A stretch of 41,536 nucleotides of DNA, taken from Bradyrhizobium sp. (lineage in GTDB: Bacteria; Pseudomonadota; Alphaproteobacteria; Rhizobiales; Xanthobacteraceae). Shown here piece after piece: positions 31,805-41,436 of this stretch (position 1 is the stretch's first letter; each line of letters starts with the position of its first letter). The notes below the pieces were generated by a model. That model searched no databases. It saw only the letters and a list, made by a program, of their open reading frames with translations, and was not told the DNA's origin. Both the position numbers and the translations under genes were made by a program. Location: positions 1 to 41,536 of the forward strand of contig NZ_SSNA01000219.1 of assembly GCF_004799445.1 (NCBI RefSeq). The letters run 5' to 3'.

Positions 31805-33223
31805 ATGCGGAACGCGGAACGCCAAACTCCAACCAGTCCAATCAGGACGTCCGATCAGATTCTGGGAGAAATCCGCGACTATTGCCGCGCGACCCAGACC
31901 GCGGAATCCACCTTCGGACGATTGGTCGTCAACGATGGCAAGCTGGTCTCGCGATTGCGCGACGGCGCCAGGATCACCACCGGCACGCTCGACAAGGTCC
32001 GTGCCTATCTGTCCGAGCGTCGCAGCGCGCCATCATTGGCGCGACACGAACCGTCCGCGGTCGTCAAGCCGATCAACGGCGCCAACGCGGCGGCCGACAT
32101 TGCGCCAGCCGGCTTCCGGTTTTTCGACAACCGGCAGAAATATCTTCTGTTCGTCTCGACCTGCAGCGAGAAGACCGAGATCGCCAACCGCGTTTCGCTC
32201 GAGCTCGGCAATCTGCAGCCGTCACCGCCGGCGCTGCGGATCTTCGACGCCGGCGTCGGCGACGGCACCGTGCTGTCGCGGGTGATGCGGGCGGTGCACG
32301 CCCGCTTTCCGACCATGCCGTTGTATGTCGTCGCCAAGGAGATTAGTTACGAGGACGTGCGGCTGATGCTTGAAAAGATGGCGGACCGCCTGTTCGAGCA
32401 TCCCGCCACCGTGCTGGTCGTCACCAATCTCTATTATGCCGAAGCGCCCTGGCTGACGCCGCGTTCCACGACCTCGGCGCAAAGCCTGATCTGGAAGGAT
32501 GTCGCGCTGTCGGGCAATACCGCGCACGGCTTTGCCGATCAGATCGGACAGCTCGAAGGCTTTCTGGCCGAAAACTGGCGCGCCGGAATCAGTCCGACCA
32601 CCGGCAATCCGGTCTATACGCGCCCCATCATCCTGACCTTGCGGCGCGAGGATCACTCGTTTCTGCTCGACCCGATCATGCCGCGGCCCGGCCGCGTGAT
32701 GGCCGACTACGATCTGGTGATCGCCTCGCAGCCCTATCGGGCGCGGGCCAGCGTCGAATTCAAGGCCTCGAAGGTGGTGACCCCGCTGGTTCGGTCGCTG
32801 CGACCCGGCGGCCGGCTGATCGGCATCCATTCGCACGGCCACGACCCCGGCATCGAGATCATCGAAAACGTCTGGCCCGGCGACGATCCCTTCAAGACCG
32901 ATCGCTATGCCATCCTGCGCCAGGTCAAGCACGAACTCGGCGCGGAGGCGCGGCATTACAATTTCAACGCCTCCTCCGACGCCCGTTCGATCTTTCGCTA
33001 TCACATGCACACGCTGCCGGACGAGGTCAGCGGTCCGATCGGAACGTCAACGCTGTTCGCGGCGTGGAACGCCGCCATCTATGTGGCGCAAATCGAGGAC
33101 GTCAGGCTTTCGGAGGTCGTCCGCGACGGTCGTTACCTCGAAGCCACCGACCGGGTGCTGAAACAGCACGGCGGTTTGTGGTTCAACGATGAAACCTATG
33201 TGATCTCGCGCCGCCGCGCCTAG
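31805..33223 (+). CDS. SAM-dependent methyltransferase-fold protein with N-terminal helical domain
   Basis: This 472-residue soluble protein has no name that I can give. The N-terminal 80 residues resemble a small DNA-binding or linker domain (TFGRLVVNDGKLVSRLRDGA, then TLDKVRAYLSERR), as in short helix-turn-helix repressors. The core has a methyltransferase-like motif I, LRIFDAGVGDGTVLSRVM (about 143-160), and a later YDLVIASQPYRAR and SLRPGGRLIGIHSHGHDPG that fit motifs IV and VI. GGGGAGG precedes the ATG. The following MetF-like gene starts 20 bp after its stop, so the pair is probably one transcript. The substrate is unknown. Confidence 0.75.
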   Translation: MRNAERQTPTSPIRTSDQILGEIRDYCRATQTAESTFGRLVVNDGKLVSRLRDGARITTGTLDKVRAYLSERRSAPSLARHEPSAVVKPINGANAAADIAPAGFRFFDNRQKYLLFVSTCSEKTEIANRVSLELGNLQPSPPALRIFDAGVGDGTVLSRVMRAVHARFPTMPLYVVAKEISYEDVRLMLEKMADRLFEHPATVLVVTNLYYAEAPWLTPRSTTSAQSLIWKDVALSGNTAHGFADQIGQLEGFLAENWRAGISPTTGNPVYTRPIILTLRREDHSFLLDPIMPRPGRVMADYDLVIASQPYRARASVEFKASKVVTPLVRSLRPGGRLIGIHSHGHDPGIEIIENVWPGDDPFKTDRYAILRQVKHELGAEARHYNFNASSDARSIFRYHMHTLPDEVSGPIGTSTLFAAWNAAIYVAQIEDVRLSEVVRDGRYLEATDRVLKQHGGLWFNDETYVISRRRA

Positions 33224-33243
33224 CCATGATCCGGGATCGAGCC

Positions 33244-34155
33244 ATGACCGCACCTGATCAGGCTTCATCTGGCGAACTCGCCCAGCTGCTGTCGGCGGCC
33301 TCGGTCGAGGTTTCGTCGCGCGGACATCAGCTACAGGAGTTGCGGGACAATTTTTGTCCCGGCACCGATGTGACGATCACCTTTCTGCCCGGCGACGACT
33401 ACCGTCACAATGTCGAGACGGCGGTCGCGTTGCGCCGTGCCGGTTTCAACCCGGTGCCCCATGTCGCGGCACGCGAAATGCCGTCGCGCCAGGCCCTCGA
33501 CGACTTTCTGTCGCGGGCGCGGGGCGAGGCGGATGTCACGCGCCTCCTTCTGATCGCTGGCGACGTCGCGGCTGCGAAAGGCCCGTACCGCTCGGGCCTC
33601 GATGTCTGCGCCAGCGGATTGATCGAGGGACGCGGCATTGCGCGCTTGAGCGTGGCCGGCCATCCCGAGGGCCATCCCTATCTGACGGCTTCCGCTACCT
33701 TAAAAGGGTTCGAGGCGTGGCGCGACTGGGGGCAGCAGGCAAACATCGACGTCGATGTCGTGACGCAGTTTTGCTTCGAAAGCGCGCCGATCCTGGGCTG
33801 GATCGGCGAGCTCGACGCGCGCGGCGTCAACCTTCCCGTCATCGTCGGTCTTGCCGGACCGGCGAGCCCTGCGACGCTGATGAAATTCGCGCTCCGCTGC
33901 GGCGTCGGCAATTCGATGCGGTCGCTGCGCGGCCAGATCGGCCGTTTCGGCCGGCTCTTGACGGAGACCGGGCCGGACGAGGTCGTGTGCGGCTTGCAAT
34001 CGGCGCCGCCCACCGCGACGGCGTCGATTGCCGGGTTTCACCTGTTTCCGTTCGGCGGACTGCGCAGGGCCGCCAACTGGTTGCGCAGCTTTCCTCAGGA
34101 AATGCTGCGGCCGATGGCGCAGCCGGCGTCGCGCGCCGACTCTCAGAACCCGTAA
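33244..34155 (+). CDS. methylenetetrahydrofolate reductase-like protein (MetF family)
   Basis: This 303-residue protein has a TIM-barrel fold of the MetF type. Recognisable segments are DVTITFLPGDDYRHNVETAV (beta strand 1 and the following helix), AGFNPVPHVAAREM (the pHltc-like motif near the FAD), RLLLIAGDVAAAKGPY, and VVTQFCFESAPILGWIGEL, which matches the ..TQ.fFd... segment of MetF. It could reduce methylene-THF or act on a related one-carbon folate. It is divergent enough that it may be a paralogue rather than the biosynthetic MetF. An ATG at 33226 is also in frame. The 3' end overlaps the next, convergent gene by 13 bp. Confidence 0.8.
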   Translation: MTAPDQASSGELAQLLSAASVEVSSRGHQLQELRDNFCPGTDVTITFLPGDDYRHNVETAVALRRAGFNPVPHVAAREMPSRQALDDFLSRARGEADVTRLLLIAGDVAAAKGPYRSGLDVCASGLIEGRGIARLSVAGHPEGHPYLTASATLKGFEAWRDWGQQANIDVDVVTQFCFESAPILGWIGELDARGVNLPVIVGLAGPASPATLMKFALRCGVGNSMRSLRGQIGRFGRLLTETGPDEVVCGLQSAPPTATASIAGFHLFPFGGLRRAANWLRSFPQEMLRPMAQPASRADSQNP

Positions 34156-35105
34156 AGCCGGACCGGATTGTCGACCAGGATCTTCTTGCGGACGCCTGCA
34201 TCCGGTGCCCACACCGCGAGCTGGTTGAGCAGGCGGCCGTCGTCGATCTGGTACAGCGGCGTCAGCTCGGTCGGCTTCTTGTCCGGAGAGATCGTTGAAT
34301 TCGGGTGTGGCCAATCCGTGCCCCAGACGAGGCGGTCGGCGTTCGCGGCAATCAGGGCCTTGGCGAACGGCACCGCATCGGGATAGTCGGGACCTTTGTT
34401 CGAGAGGCGGTAAGCGCCGGAGATCTTTACATAGGCCTTGCCGCTTTTCACGGCCTCGATGAGGTCCGCCCAACCCGGCTGTTCGAGGCCGAGCGCTGCA
34501 TCCGCACCGCCGAAATGGTCGAACACGACAGGGACGGGCGAGGAGGCAAGCACATCCTTGATGGACGAGAGCAGCGGAAGATTGGTGTAGACCTGGACGT
34601 GCCAACCGCGTCCCTTCACGCGTTCGATCGCGGCCTCCAGGCGTTTGCGTCCGATGCTCGGATCGTTGACACCACTGGTGGCGAGGTTGACGCGGATGCC
34701 GCGTATGCCTGCTTTGCCCATCGCGTCGAGATCGCTCTCCGGCGTCTTGTCGTCGATCACGGCAACGCCGCGCCCCGTGTCGCCACGGAATTTGATGCCC
34801 TCCAGCGTTGCCCGATTGTCGGTTCCGTAGACGCTCGGCGTCACGATCACCACGCGCTCGATGTGCAGCGCCTTGTGCAGCGCCGCCATCTCCTCAGGTG
34901 ATGCGGGCTCGGGCGTGTAGACGCGGCCGGCGAAGAACGGATATTTTTCGGGCAAGTGAATGTGGGTGTGGCAGTCGCAGGCCCCGGCAGGAACGTCGAA
35001 GTTCACCGGCGTCGTGGGTTGTGACGCCATTGCCAGCGCGGCTCGGTCGGGCATGGCTACTCCGGCGGCAATTGAGGCAAGCAGAAGGTCGCGTCGGTTG
35101 AGCAT
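34143..35105 (-). CDS. amidohydrolase family metal-dependent hydrolase with Tat-like signal
   Basis: This 320-residue TIM-barrel hydrolase is of the amidohydrolase-2 (PF04909) type, similar to 2-pyrone-4,6-dicarboxylate lactonase. The N-terminus NRRDLLLASIAAGVAM looks like a twin-arginine or Sec signal, so the enzyme is probably exported. The metal motif is ACDCHTHIHLPEK (residues 42-54, H46 and H48), and VVFDHFGG and VWGTDWPHPN carry the further His and Asp. GAGGAGACGACCC precedes the ATG. A 27-bp gap to the MFS gene upstream suggests one operon, with import of a small acid or lactone followed by hydrolysis. The substrate is inferred only. Confidence 0.86.
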   Translation of the reverse strand: MLNRRDLLLASIAAGVAMPDRAALAMASQPTTPVNFDVPAGACDCHTHIHLPEKYPFFAGRVYTPEPASPEEMAALHKALHIERVVIVTPSVYGTDNRATLEGIKFRGDTGRGVAVIDDKTPESDLDAMGKAGIRGIRVNLATSGVNDPSIGRKRLEAAIERVKGRGWHVQVYTNLPLLSSIKDVLASSPVPVVFDHFGGADAALGLEQPGWADLIEAVKSGKAYVKISGAYRLSNKGPDYPDAVPFAKALIAANADRLVWGTDWPHPNSTISPDKKPTELTPLYQIDDGRLLNQLAVWAPDAGVRKKILVDNPVRLYGF

Positions 35106-35132
35106 GGGTCGTCTCCTCGGTTCGGCTTTTCA

Positions 35133-36458
35133 TTATTCGGCGGCGGCGGCATTGGCGCGCGCCATGGCGGCGGGATCGCCCGCCGCGCGCGCGGCAAAGA
35201 ACGTGATGACCGCGCATGCGAACGAACAGGCGGCCAGGAAATACAGCCCGGCTTCAAAGCTCTTGGTGGAATCCTTGATCCAGCCGACGATGAAGGGGCC
35301 GAAATAGCCGCCAAGATTGCCCGTGGCATTGATCAATGCGATCGCGCCTGCCGCCGCCGTGCCGGTGAGGAATAGCGAGGGCATCGGCCAGAAGGCGGCG
35401 CGCGAGCCGTAGATGCCGACGGTGGCCGCGGACATTCCGATCAGCGCCCAGTAGGAAGCGCCGGACCACGCCGCGAAAGCCAGACCAAGGGCGCCAAGGG
35501 TCGAGGCCGCGATGAGATGCCAGCGGCGCTCCTTGTTGCGATCGGATGACCAGCCCCACGCGATCAGGCCGATGGTGCCGATGATGTAGGGCACCGAGGA
35601 CACCAGGCCGGTCATCATGTTGGTGAGGCCGATACCCTTGATGATTTGCGGCATGAAGAAGACGATGCCGTAATTCGCCGTCACGCTCATCAGATAGATC
35701 GCCGAAAGCGCGACGACGCGGGGGTCGGCCAGCGCCCGCATCAACGTCAGGCGGCCGGCGCTTTCGACCTGGCGATTTTCGCCATCGATCCGCGCCTGCA
35801 GCCAGGTTTTTTCCTCTGCGCTGAGCCAGTCGGCGCGCCCCGGCCGGTCCGTCATCACCTTAAGGATGACAAAGCCGAGCAGGATGGCGGGCACGGCCTC
35901 GATCAGGAAGATCCACTGCCAGCCCTTGATCCCGAGCACGCCATCCATTTCGAGAATGGCGGCGGAAACAATCGACGCCACCGCGTTGGCGACCGGCTGG
36001 GCGATGAACAGGGTCGAGATCACCCGGCCGCGATATTCGGAAGGAAACCAGTAGGTGAAATACAGGATCATGCCGGGAAAGAATCCGGCCTCCGCCGCCC
36101 CAAGCAGGAAGCGAATGATCAGGAAGCTTGTCGCCCCCGTGACAAAGGCGGTGAGGCCCGAGATGATCCCCCAGGAGATCATGATCCGTGCGATCCAGAT
36201 CCGCGCCCCGACCTTTTCCAGGATCAGATTGCTCGGAATCTCGAACAGGAAATAGCCGAAGAAGAAGATTCCGGCGCCCCAGCCGTAGATATAGGCGCTG
36301 AAGCCGAGGTCCTTGTTCATGGTCAGCGCGGCGAAGGAAATATTGCTGCGATCGATATAGGCGATGCAGTAGGCCAGCGCGACGAGCGGCAGCAGCCGCC
36401 AGGACACCTTGGCGATGGTCCGGCGCTCGATCGCCTGCGTACCCTGCGCCGTGGCCAT
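35133..36458 (-). CDS. MFS transporter, anion:cation symporter (ACS) type
   Basis: This 441-residue protein has twelve predicted helices. The ACS signature is LAYCIAYIDRSNISFAAL (about residues 28-45), near helix 1. FFFGYFLFEIPSNLILEKVG and the loop FVILKVMTDRPGRADWLS, before a central cytoplasmic loop, are also typical. Relatives carry tartrate, phthalate, hexuronates and other organic anions. GGGAGGAATT precedes the ATG. The downstream amidohydrolase suggests import of an aromatic ring-cleavage product or similar acid. The gap upstream (36459-36549) has a 9-bp tandem direct repeat, GTTCCGCGC, at 36471 and 36482. Confidence 0.9.
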   Translation of the reverse strand: MATAQGTQAIERRTIAKVSWRLLPLVALAYCIAYIDRSNISFAALTMNKDLGFSAYIYGWGAGIFFFGYFLFEIPSNLILEKVGARIWIARIMISWGIISGLTAFVTGATSFLIIRFLLGAAEAGFFPGMILYFTYWFPSEYRGRVISTLFIAQPVANAVASIVSAAILEMDGVLGIKGWQWIFLIEAVPAILLGFVILKVMTDRPGRADWLSAEEKTWLQARIDGENRQVESAGRLTLMRALADPRVVALSAIYLMSVTANYGIVFFMPQIIKGIGLTNMMTGLVSSVPYIIGTIGLIAWGWSSDRNKERRWHLIAASTLGALGLAFAAWSGASYWALIGMSAATVGIYGSRAAFWPMPSLFLTGTAAAGAIALINATGNLGGYFGPFIVGWIKDSTKSFEAGLYFLAACSFACAVITFFAARAAGDPAAMARANAAAAE

Positions 36459-36549
36459 GAAATTCCTCCCGTTCCGCGCTTGTTCCGCGCCTGTTGATTA
36501 TCGGCAGCGTGAACTTTTCCTAACCCGTCCGCAAGACGGTTGTGCAAGG

Positions 36550-38507
36550 CTAGTTGAGCTTCGGAACGAATAGCTTCGCGTCGTCTTCCAGCAGTAGCCG
36601 GTCCCGCACCAGTTGCTGCGCTGCTTTCGCTATCGCCGCCGCGCGATCGCCATCGTTCGGATAACGTTCCGCCATCGACCGGCGTGGATCGTTGTTCTTC
36701 AGCCGTTCCGCGCGGGTTGCCGCGAATGGAATCATGCTGCCGTTGTTGTCGCACAATTCGCCTTCGCCAAACCCCGCCTTGCGCACGTTCCAGCCGGTGT
36801 GGGTTGCCGCCGGCACTTCCAGCGTCGGCAACCGCACGCCGGCGAGGTCGCGGCCATCGGCATCCGTCTTCGGCACGAAGACCGGATAGGCGGGGCCCTT
36901 GGCGGGCGGCATCTCATCGGATTTGAGCAGCGTCGGCTGCGCAATTCGGCTCGGATAGGCGAAGCCCGCGATATGAGGGAAACCGACCTTGTCGATCGCA
37001 GGCGGCACCAGCGTTGCGTTGCTGCGGCTGGGGTAGCGGCTGTTTGGCGGCAACGCGCCCTTGCTGATCCAGCCATCCATAGCAACCAGCAAGGCTCGCA
37101 CCGAGGGGCCTGCATTCAGGGGATTGGTGGGATAGGCGCAGGTCTTCGCCATCTCGGATTTGGCGTTGGCGAGCGAGTAGTGCTGCAGGTTCGACAGCAA
37201 AAAGAGCCTGACATTGCCGGGCATCGTGAGCGCTCTGCCTTGCGTGTCCGTCACGACAAGGGAGGCGCGCTGCTGATAGAATTCGAGCTCGCTGTCGGTC
37301 TTGATGATCTTTGGGCAATTGCCGGCTGCAAGGCAGCGTGCCAGGAAGCCGTCTTTCTTTCCCGAGAGCCTGTCGGTGATCACGGGATAGGTGAACGGAA
37401 AATCCGCGCCGGGATACAGCATGTCCGCATGTTCGTAGGGCGACCGGCCGGGTTGGCTGAAGCGGTAGTTGGTGAAGGTCTTCTTGCCCCCGGAGATATG
37501 CGGCATCAGCCCTTCAAAGACGACGCGGCCGGCCTCGTCGGCATTGAAGCCAAGATAGAGATAGTCGTGCAAATAGCGGCCGCTCTGCGACAGCCCAACC
37601 CGATCGCGCGGTCGATCTGGCCGGCGACGGGATTGGCGGTCCCCGCCGCATCCGCTTTCTCGTTGCGAAGGAATGAGACAATGTCGCGGGTGGCGGCGAA
37701 GCCGAGGCCCATCACCTTGGGATCCTTGGCGGTGTAGATGAACTCATAGATCGCGCCGGCATCGAAGCCTTCCGGACGCTTGATCGCGATCTTGGTTGGT
37801 CCTTCGAATTTGACTTCGAGGCCCGCGGGCGTCGCACGCGGATCGGCCTCGCGCTGGCGCACGCTGATTTTGGCATGGGTTGGATCGAGGTCGGCGGCGG
37901 GATAGCTCAGCGTGGCGCTGGCGGGATTATCCATGTGGTCGAAGATGAATTCTTCACGCGCAAGCCCGCTGACGCCGGGCACGACAGGCGGCGTAAAGGT
38001 CATTCGCCCGCCACCCGGCGCGACGTCACCCTGCCAACCGCTCCACACCACCGTGTAGCCGCGATTCATCAGGAAACCATTGCCGCCGTCAGCGGCTTTC
38101 GCGAGATCGTTGGTCACGACCGGAATGTCGTTGAACAGCGCAAGGCCGAGCTTGCTGCCGCGATTGAGCACTTCGTAGAACAGCCGGCGGTTGCCTTTGG
38201 CGGCGACGGTGGGGCGCAGGATCTCGACATCGGTGACGGCTTCGACCAGACCTTGCGCGTTGCGCGGCGCGCGGTCGAGGTCGGCGATGATGGTATTGTG
38301 CGGATTGTCGGGCGCCACCGCGATGGTCGCGCGCGCGACGATACGGTCATAGGTGCCGACCGTGCCGAAGGTTCGTCCCTCGAACGCCGGCGATTCCACG
38401 CGCACAATCTCGAATTTGATGACTTTCGCGGCGCAAGGGCTGCCAAGACCACTGCCAAGAGCGATGATCCCGGCGATCAGAATGATCGCGCGCTGCAAAT
38501 GTCCCAT
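36550..38507 (-). pseudogene. alpha/beta hydrolase domain protein, frameshifted in the nucleophile elbow
   Basis: Two frames together make one protein of about 652 residues of the Abhydrolase_10 (PF20091-like) group. The first part runs from ATG 38507 with a signal peptide (LQRAIILIAGIIALGSGLGS) to QIDRAIGLG. The second resumes as LSQSGRYLHDYLYLGFNADE and continues to the TAG-side end at 36550 (DDAKLFVPKLN). The break is at about 37593, where GGGTTGGGCTG lacks one base. With it, the frame would read GLGLSQSGR, the catalytic serine elbow. The uncorrected first frame runs on to 37506. It is either a recent single-base deletion or a sequencing error. No slippery heptamer is present. Confidence 0.85.
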
Positions 38508-38762
38508 GGCGTTGTTCCCGATGCCTATGCCCGACGTGACTCGCCACGGCCTTCGAACTGAGACTACAGAGGGAAGCGTCAGGCGGGAAGGGCCTTGCAT
38601 TTGATGCATCGCTGCAGTGCGATTCAGGCAAGCTGCACTGCGATGGCCCTGCGGACAGCGGCCCTTTGGTCTTCCTTGACCACCGCAGATGGCGCCGCTG
38701 AGAAGGTCGATCGTGTTGATTGAAATCAAAACGGAAGGACACCACCGTGCGTTAGTTGGGAA

Positions 38763-40619
38763 ATGCGACCGCTGCCACCAGAACGGACCGACATAATCTC
38801 CCGTGAGGAGGCCGGGACCCTTCCCGGACTCTTCGCCAGACGCGTCGACCGTAGCCCTGATGCGGTTGCCTACTGCGAGCATCGGGATGGTGTTTGGAAA
38901 GAGCAGACATGGCGAGAGATGGGACAGCGCGTCTCTTGCCTCGGAGGGGCGATGGCGGGCAGCGGGCTGCGGCCCGGCGATCGCGTCGCGGTCTTGCTGC
39001 CGAACGGCACAGATTGGGTGGCATTTGACCTTGCGGCAGCGGCCAACGGCCTGATCACGGTGCCGCTTTATGCGCATGACAGCCCTGAAAGCATAGCTTT
39101 CGTGCTTGCGGATTCGGGGGCCCGGCTCTGCCTCATCGATACCGCGGCGCGATGGAACACCCTGGCGCCCTTCGTCGACGCCAACGCAGCCCTTGAGCGC
39201 GTCTGGGTGAGGGAAGGGCTTGATGGGATACCCGTTTCGCCGCACCGCCACCGGCGGCTCTCCACGCTCCTCGGCGCTCTCGCGGAGAGCCGGCCCGACG
39301 CCAGTGCGTTGCGCTGCGCTCCGCAGGATGTCGCGACAATCGTCTACACGTCGGGTACGACGGGTCGCCCGAAAGGCGTGATGCTCACGCATTCCGCCAT
39401 CCTGTGGAACGCTGAAGCGAACACGAAGCTGATTCCGCCGCTGCCGGGCGACATCTTTCTGTCGGTCTTGCCACTAGCCCACGCGTTCGAGCGCACGATA
39501 GGCTACTACTTGCCCATGATGGGAGGCTCGCGCGTTGTCTACACTCGCTCTGTCGAGGGATTGCAAGAGGACCTCACGACCATCCGCCCAACGGTACTTG
39601 TCGCCGTTCCGAGGCTGTATGAGCGAATCTACGAGGCGGTGCGCCGCGAGGCGGAAGCCAGTCCATTAAAGCGCCGGATCGTGGCGCTGGCTGCCAGCCT
39701 CGGCTGGGAGCTGCATGAATTTCGGCATGGCCGGGGCCCGGCGCCTGGCTTCGTTGCGCGCGGGATGCTCTGGCCGTTGCTCGAACGCTTGGTGGCGCGC
39801 AGGGTCCTTGCCGCGTTGGGAGGACGCCTCCGCGTGCCGATGAGCGGCGGGGCCGCGCTCCCGACCAAGGTTGCCCAATTCTTCGCCGGCCTTGGCTTGC
39901 CGCTTATCGAGGGCTACGGGCTGACCGAGGCCGGGCCCGTTGTCACTTCGACGGCCATCGAGGGCAGCCTGCCCGGTTCGGTCGGTCAACCTCTTTACGG
40001 CCTTGAAGTTAGACTCGGCGAGCAATCGGAACTCATCGTGCGATCGCCGGCGGTCATGCAGGGCTACTGGCAAAATGAGCAGGCGACGGCCCAGGCCCTG
40101 TCGCCGGATGGGTGGCTCAGGACCGGCGACATCGCGGAGATCCGAAACGGCAGCGTGTTCATCACGGGCCGGCTCAAGGAAATACTCGTTCTCTCGACCG
40201 GAGAGCACGTCGCGCCGAGCGCCGTCGAGGCGGCGATCCAGAACGATCCGCTGTTCGAGCAGGCGTGTGTCATCGGCGACCAACGGCCCTGCGTCGTTGC
40301 AATCCTCGTGCTCAATCGCGAAGGCTGGCTACGGCTTGCGCGTGATCTTGCGATCGACCCTGCTGACCTCGATGTATCCGTCGCGACGGATGCGATCCTC
40401 TCACGCATCTCGGCCCAGACGCGCGGCCTGCCGCCCATCTGGCAAGTGCGCGCAATCCTCGCGACCACCGCTCCATGGACGATCGCGGACGGAAGCCTGA
40501 CGCCCACCCTCAAGGTCAAGAGACGGGTGATTGAAGCGCGTTTCAAGGAGCAGATCGATTCTCTCTACCGCCGCGTCGCAGAGCAACGGCAGTCCGCGGC
40601 ATCGCGTCGTCGCGGTTGA
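38763..40619 (+). CDS. AMP-dependent long-chain acyl-CoA ligase
   Basis: This 618-residue adenylate-forming enzyme is of the FadD15/long-chain type. It activates a fatty or similar acid to acyl-AMP and then acyl-CoA. The AMP-binding P-loop is YTSGTTGRPKG (residues 195-205). Further motifs are LPLAHAFERTIGYY, MSGGAALPTKVAQFF, YGLTEAGPVV (core A5 motif), GWLRTGDIAEI (A7) and GRLKEILVLSTGEHVAPS (A8 hinge). The catalytic lysine near the C-terminus is in TPTLKVKRRVIE. GGGAA lies right against the ATG, so the start is slightly uncertain. It is divergent from the broken hydrolase across 255 bp. Confidence 0.9.
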   Translation: MRPLPPERTDIISREEAGTLPGLFARRVDRSPDAVAYCEHRDGVWKEQTWREMGQRVSCLGGAMAGSGLRPGDRVAVLLPNGTDWVAFDLAAAANGLITVPLYAHDSPESIAFVLADSGARLCLIDTAARWNTLAPFVDANAALERVWVREGLDGIPVSPHRHRRLSTLLGALAESRPDASALRCAPQDVATIVYTSGTTGRPKGVMLTHSAILWNAEANTKLIPPLPGDIFLSVLPLAHAFERTIGYYLPMMGGSRVVYTRSVEGLQEDLTTIRPTVLVAVPRLYERIYEAVRREAEASPLKRRIVALAASLGWELHEFRHGRGPAPGFVARGMLWPLLERLVARRVLAALGGRLRVPMSGGAALPTKVAQFFAGLGLPLIEGYGLTEAGPVVTSTAIEGSLPGSVGQPLYGLEVRLGEQSELIVRSPAVMQGYWQNEQATAQALSPDGWLRTGDIAEIRNGSVFITGRLKEILVLSTGEHVAPSAVEAAIQNDPLFEQACVIGDQRPCVVAILVLNREGWLRLARDLAIDPADLDVSVATDAILSRISAQTRGLPPIWQVRAILATTAPWTIADGSLTPTLKVKRRVIEARFKEQIDSLYRRVAEQRQSAASRRRG

Positions 40620-40669
40620 GATCACGCGCGGTCGCCGGGGCTTACCATCAGCGAAGGCCGCAATGCTGT

Positions 40670-41290
40670 TCAGCCCAGCTCCTCCGCGACAGCCTTGCGG
40701 ACGGCCGCCCGTTCGGACATTCGGTGTCGGTGATCCCTAAGCTTTGGAAACCGGGCGATATCCACGCTGTCTGCCTCCATCCACTGCGCCAGCGTGAACA
40801 AATAGGGGTCGCAGACCGTATAGCTGTCGCCCATCACCCACGGCCCCTGCAGCATCTTCTGCTCGATCAGCTCGAAGCAGGCTCCCACGGAGTCCGGCAC
40901 CTTGCGTTTCATCGCCTCTATCGCGGCCGGATCATCGGCCCAGCGGGTCCCACGCATGCGGTGGGCGTGGGCCACATGCACCGACGAGCACAGATAGCTG
41001 TTGAAAGCCTGCACCCCGGCAAAGCGGAAGGGATCATCCAGCGGCGCGAGCTTCGCCTTTGGAAAGCTCTGGGCAATGAAGGCGAGCATCGCCGGCGTCT
41101 CCGTCAGTATCCCGCGCTCGGTGACCAAAGCGGGGACGCGTCCCTTCGGGTTGATGGCGAGGTATTCCGGCGAGCGTTGTTGGTGGGCGGCGAAGTCGAT
41201 CCGCACCGTGGAATATTCGGCGCCGGCGTCCTCCAGCGCGATGTGAGATGCCAGCGCGCAGGTGTGAGCCGCGTAGTATAATTTCATCAT
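40670..41290 (-). CDS. glutathione S-transferase family protein
   Basis: This 206-residue protein has the two-domain GST layout. The thioredoxin-like N-terminal domain begins MKLYYAAHTCALASHIALED, with the Cys/Ser region near residue 11 as in beta-class GSTs. The glutathione-binding cis-Pro segment is KGRVPALVTERGILTETPAM. The helical C-terminal domain has GPWVMGDSYTVCDPYLFTL, the N-capping box. GAGGAA precedes the first of two adjacent ATG codons. It probably conjugates or reduces a small electrophile in the cytoplasm. Confidence 0.9.
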   Translation of the reverse strand: MMKLYYAAHTCALASHIALEDAGAEYSTVRIDFAAHQQRSPEYLAINPKGRVPALVTERGILTETPAMLAFIAQSFPKAKLAPLDDPFRFAGVQAFNSYLCSSVHVAHAHRMRGTRWADDPAAIEAMKRKVPDSVGACFELIEQKMLQGPWVMGDSYTVCDPYLFTLAQWMEADSVDIARFPKLRDHRHRMSERAAVRKAVAEELG

Positions 41291-41328
41291 CGAGTGTTTC
41301 CTCTTGTATCAACGGCACAATACAATCA

Positions 41329-41363
41329 CCGTCATCCTGAAAGTCCCACTGCTCGCAATGACG
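41329..41363. repeat. short mosaic of two palindromic repeat ends
   Basis: CCGTCATCCTGA (41329-41340) is the left end of family C, and GCTCGCAATGACG (41351-41363) is the right end of family A. The middle is too short for either complete element. It is probably a deletion remnant or recombination product. Confidence 0.55.
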
Positions 41364-41436
41364 ATAGCATAGCTCATTGCTCCGGGCTGCATTCTTGGTT
41401 AGCTATCCCTCTTGTCTCGCCCGGTTAAGGAAATGC

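Noticed and set aside
36471..36485. GTTC-N7-GTTC, a second match to the LexA consensus, upstream of the MFS gene
   Set aside because: About one such match is expected by chance in 41 kb on both strands. Here it arises from a 9-bp tandem repeat (GTTCCGCGC), and the gene is not a DNA-damage gene.
35646..36497. Long + strand open frame opposite the MFS gene
   Set aside because: It is an antisense shadow of a high-GC gene, with Asp/Arg/Gly-rich low-complexity composition and no ribosome binding site.
36525..36539. Small hairpin CCGTC-CGCAA-GACGG between the MFS gene and the hydrolase
   Set aside because: The stem is only five pairs and is not followed by a T tract in either direction, so a terminator call is not supported.
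37585..37605. Programmed frameshift in the alpha/beta hydrolase
   Set aside because: No slippery heptamer or downstream structure is evident at GGGTTGGGCTG, and family members are made from one frame.
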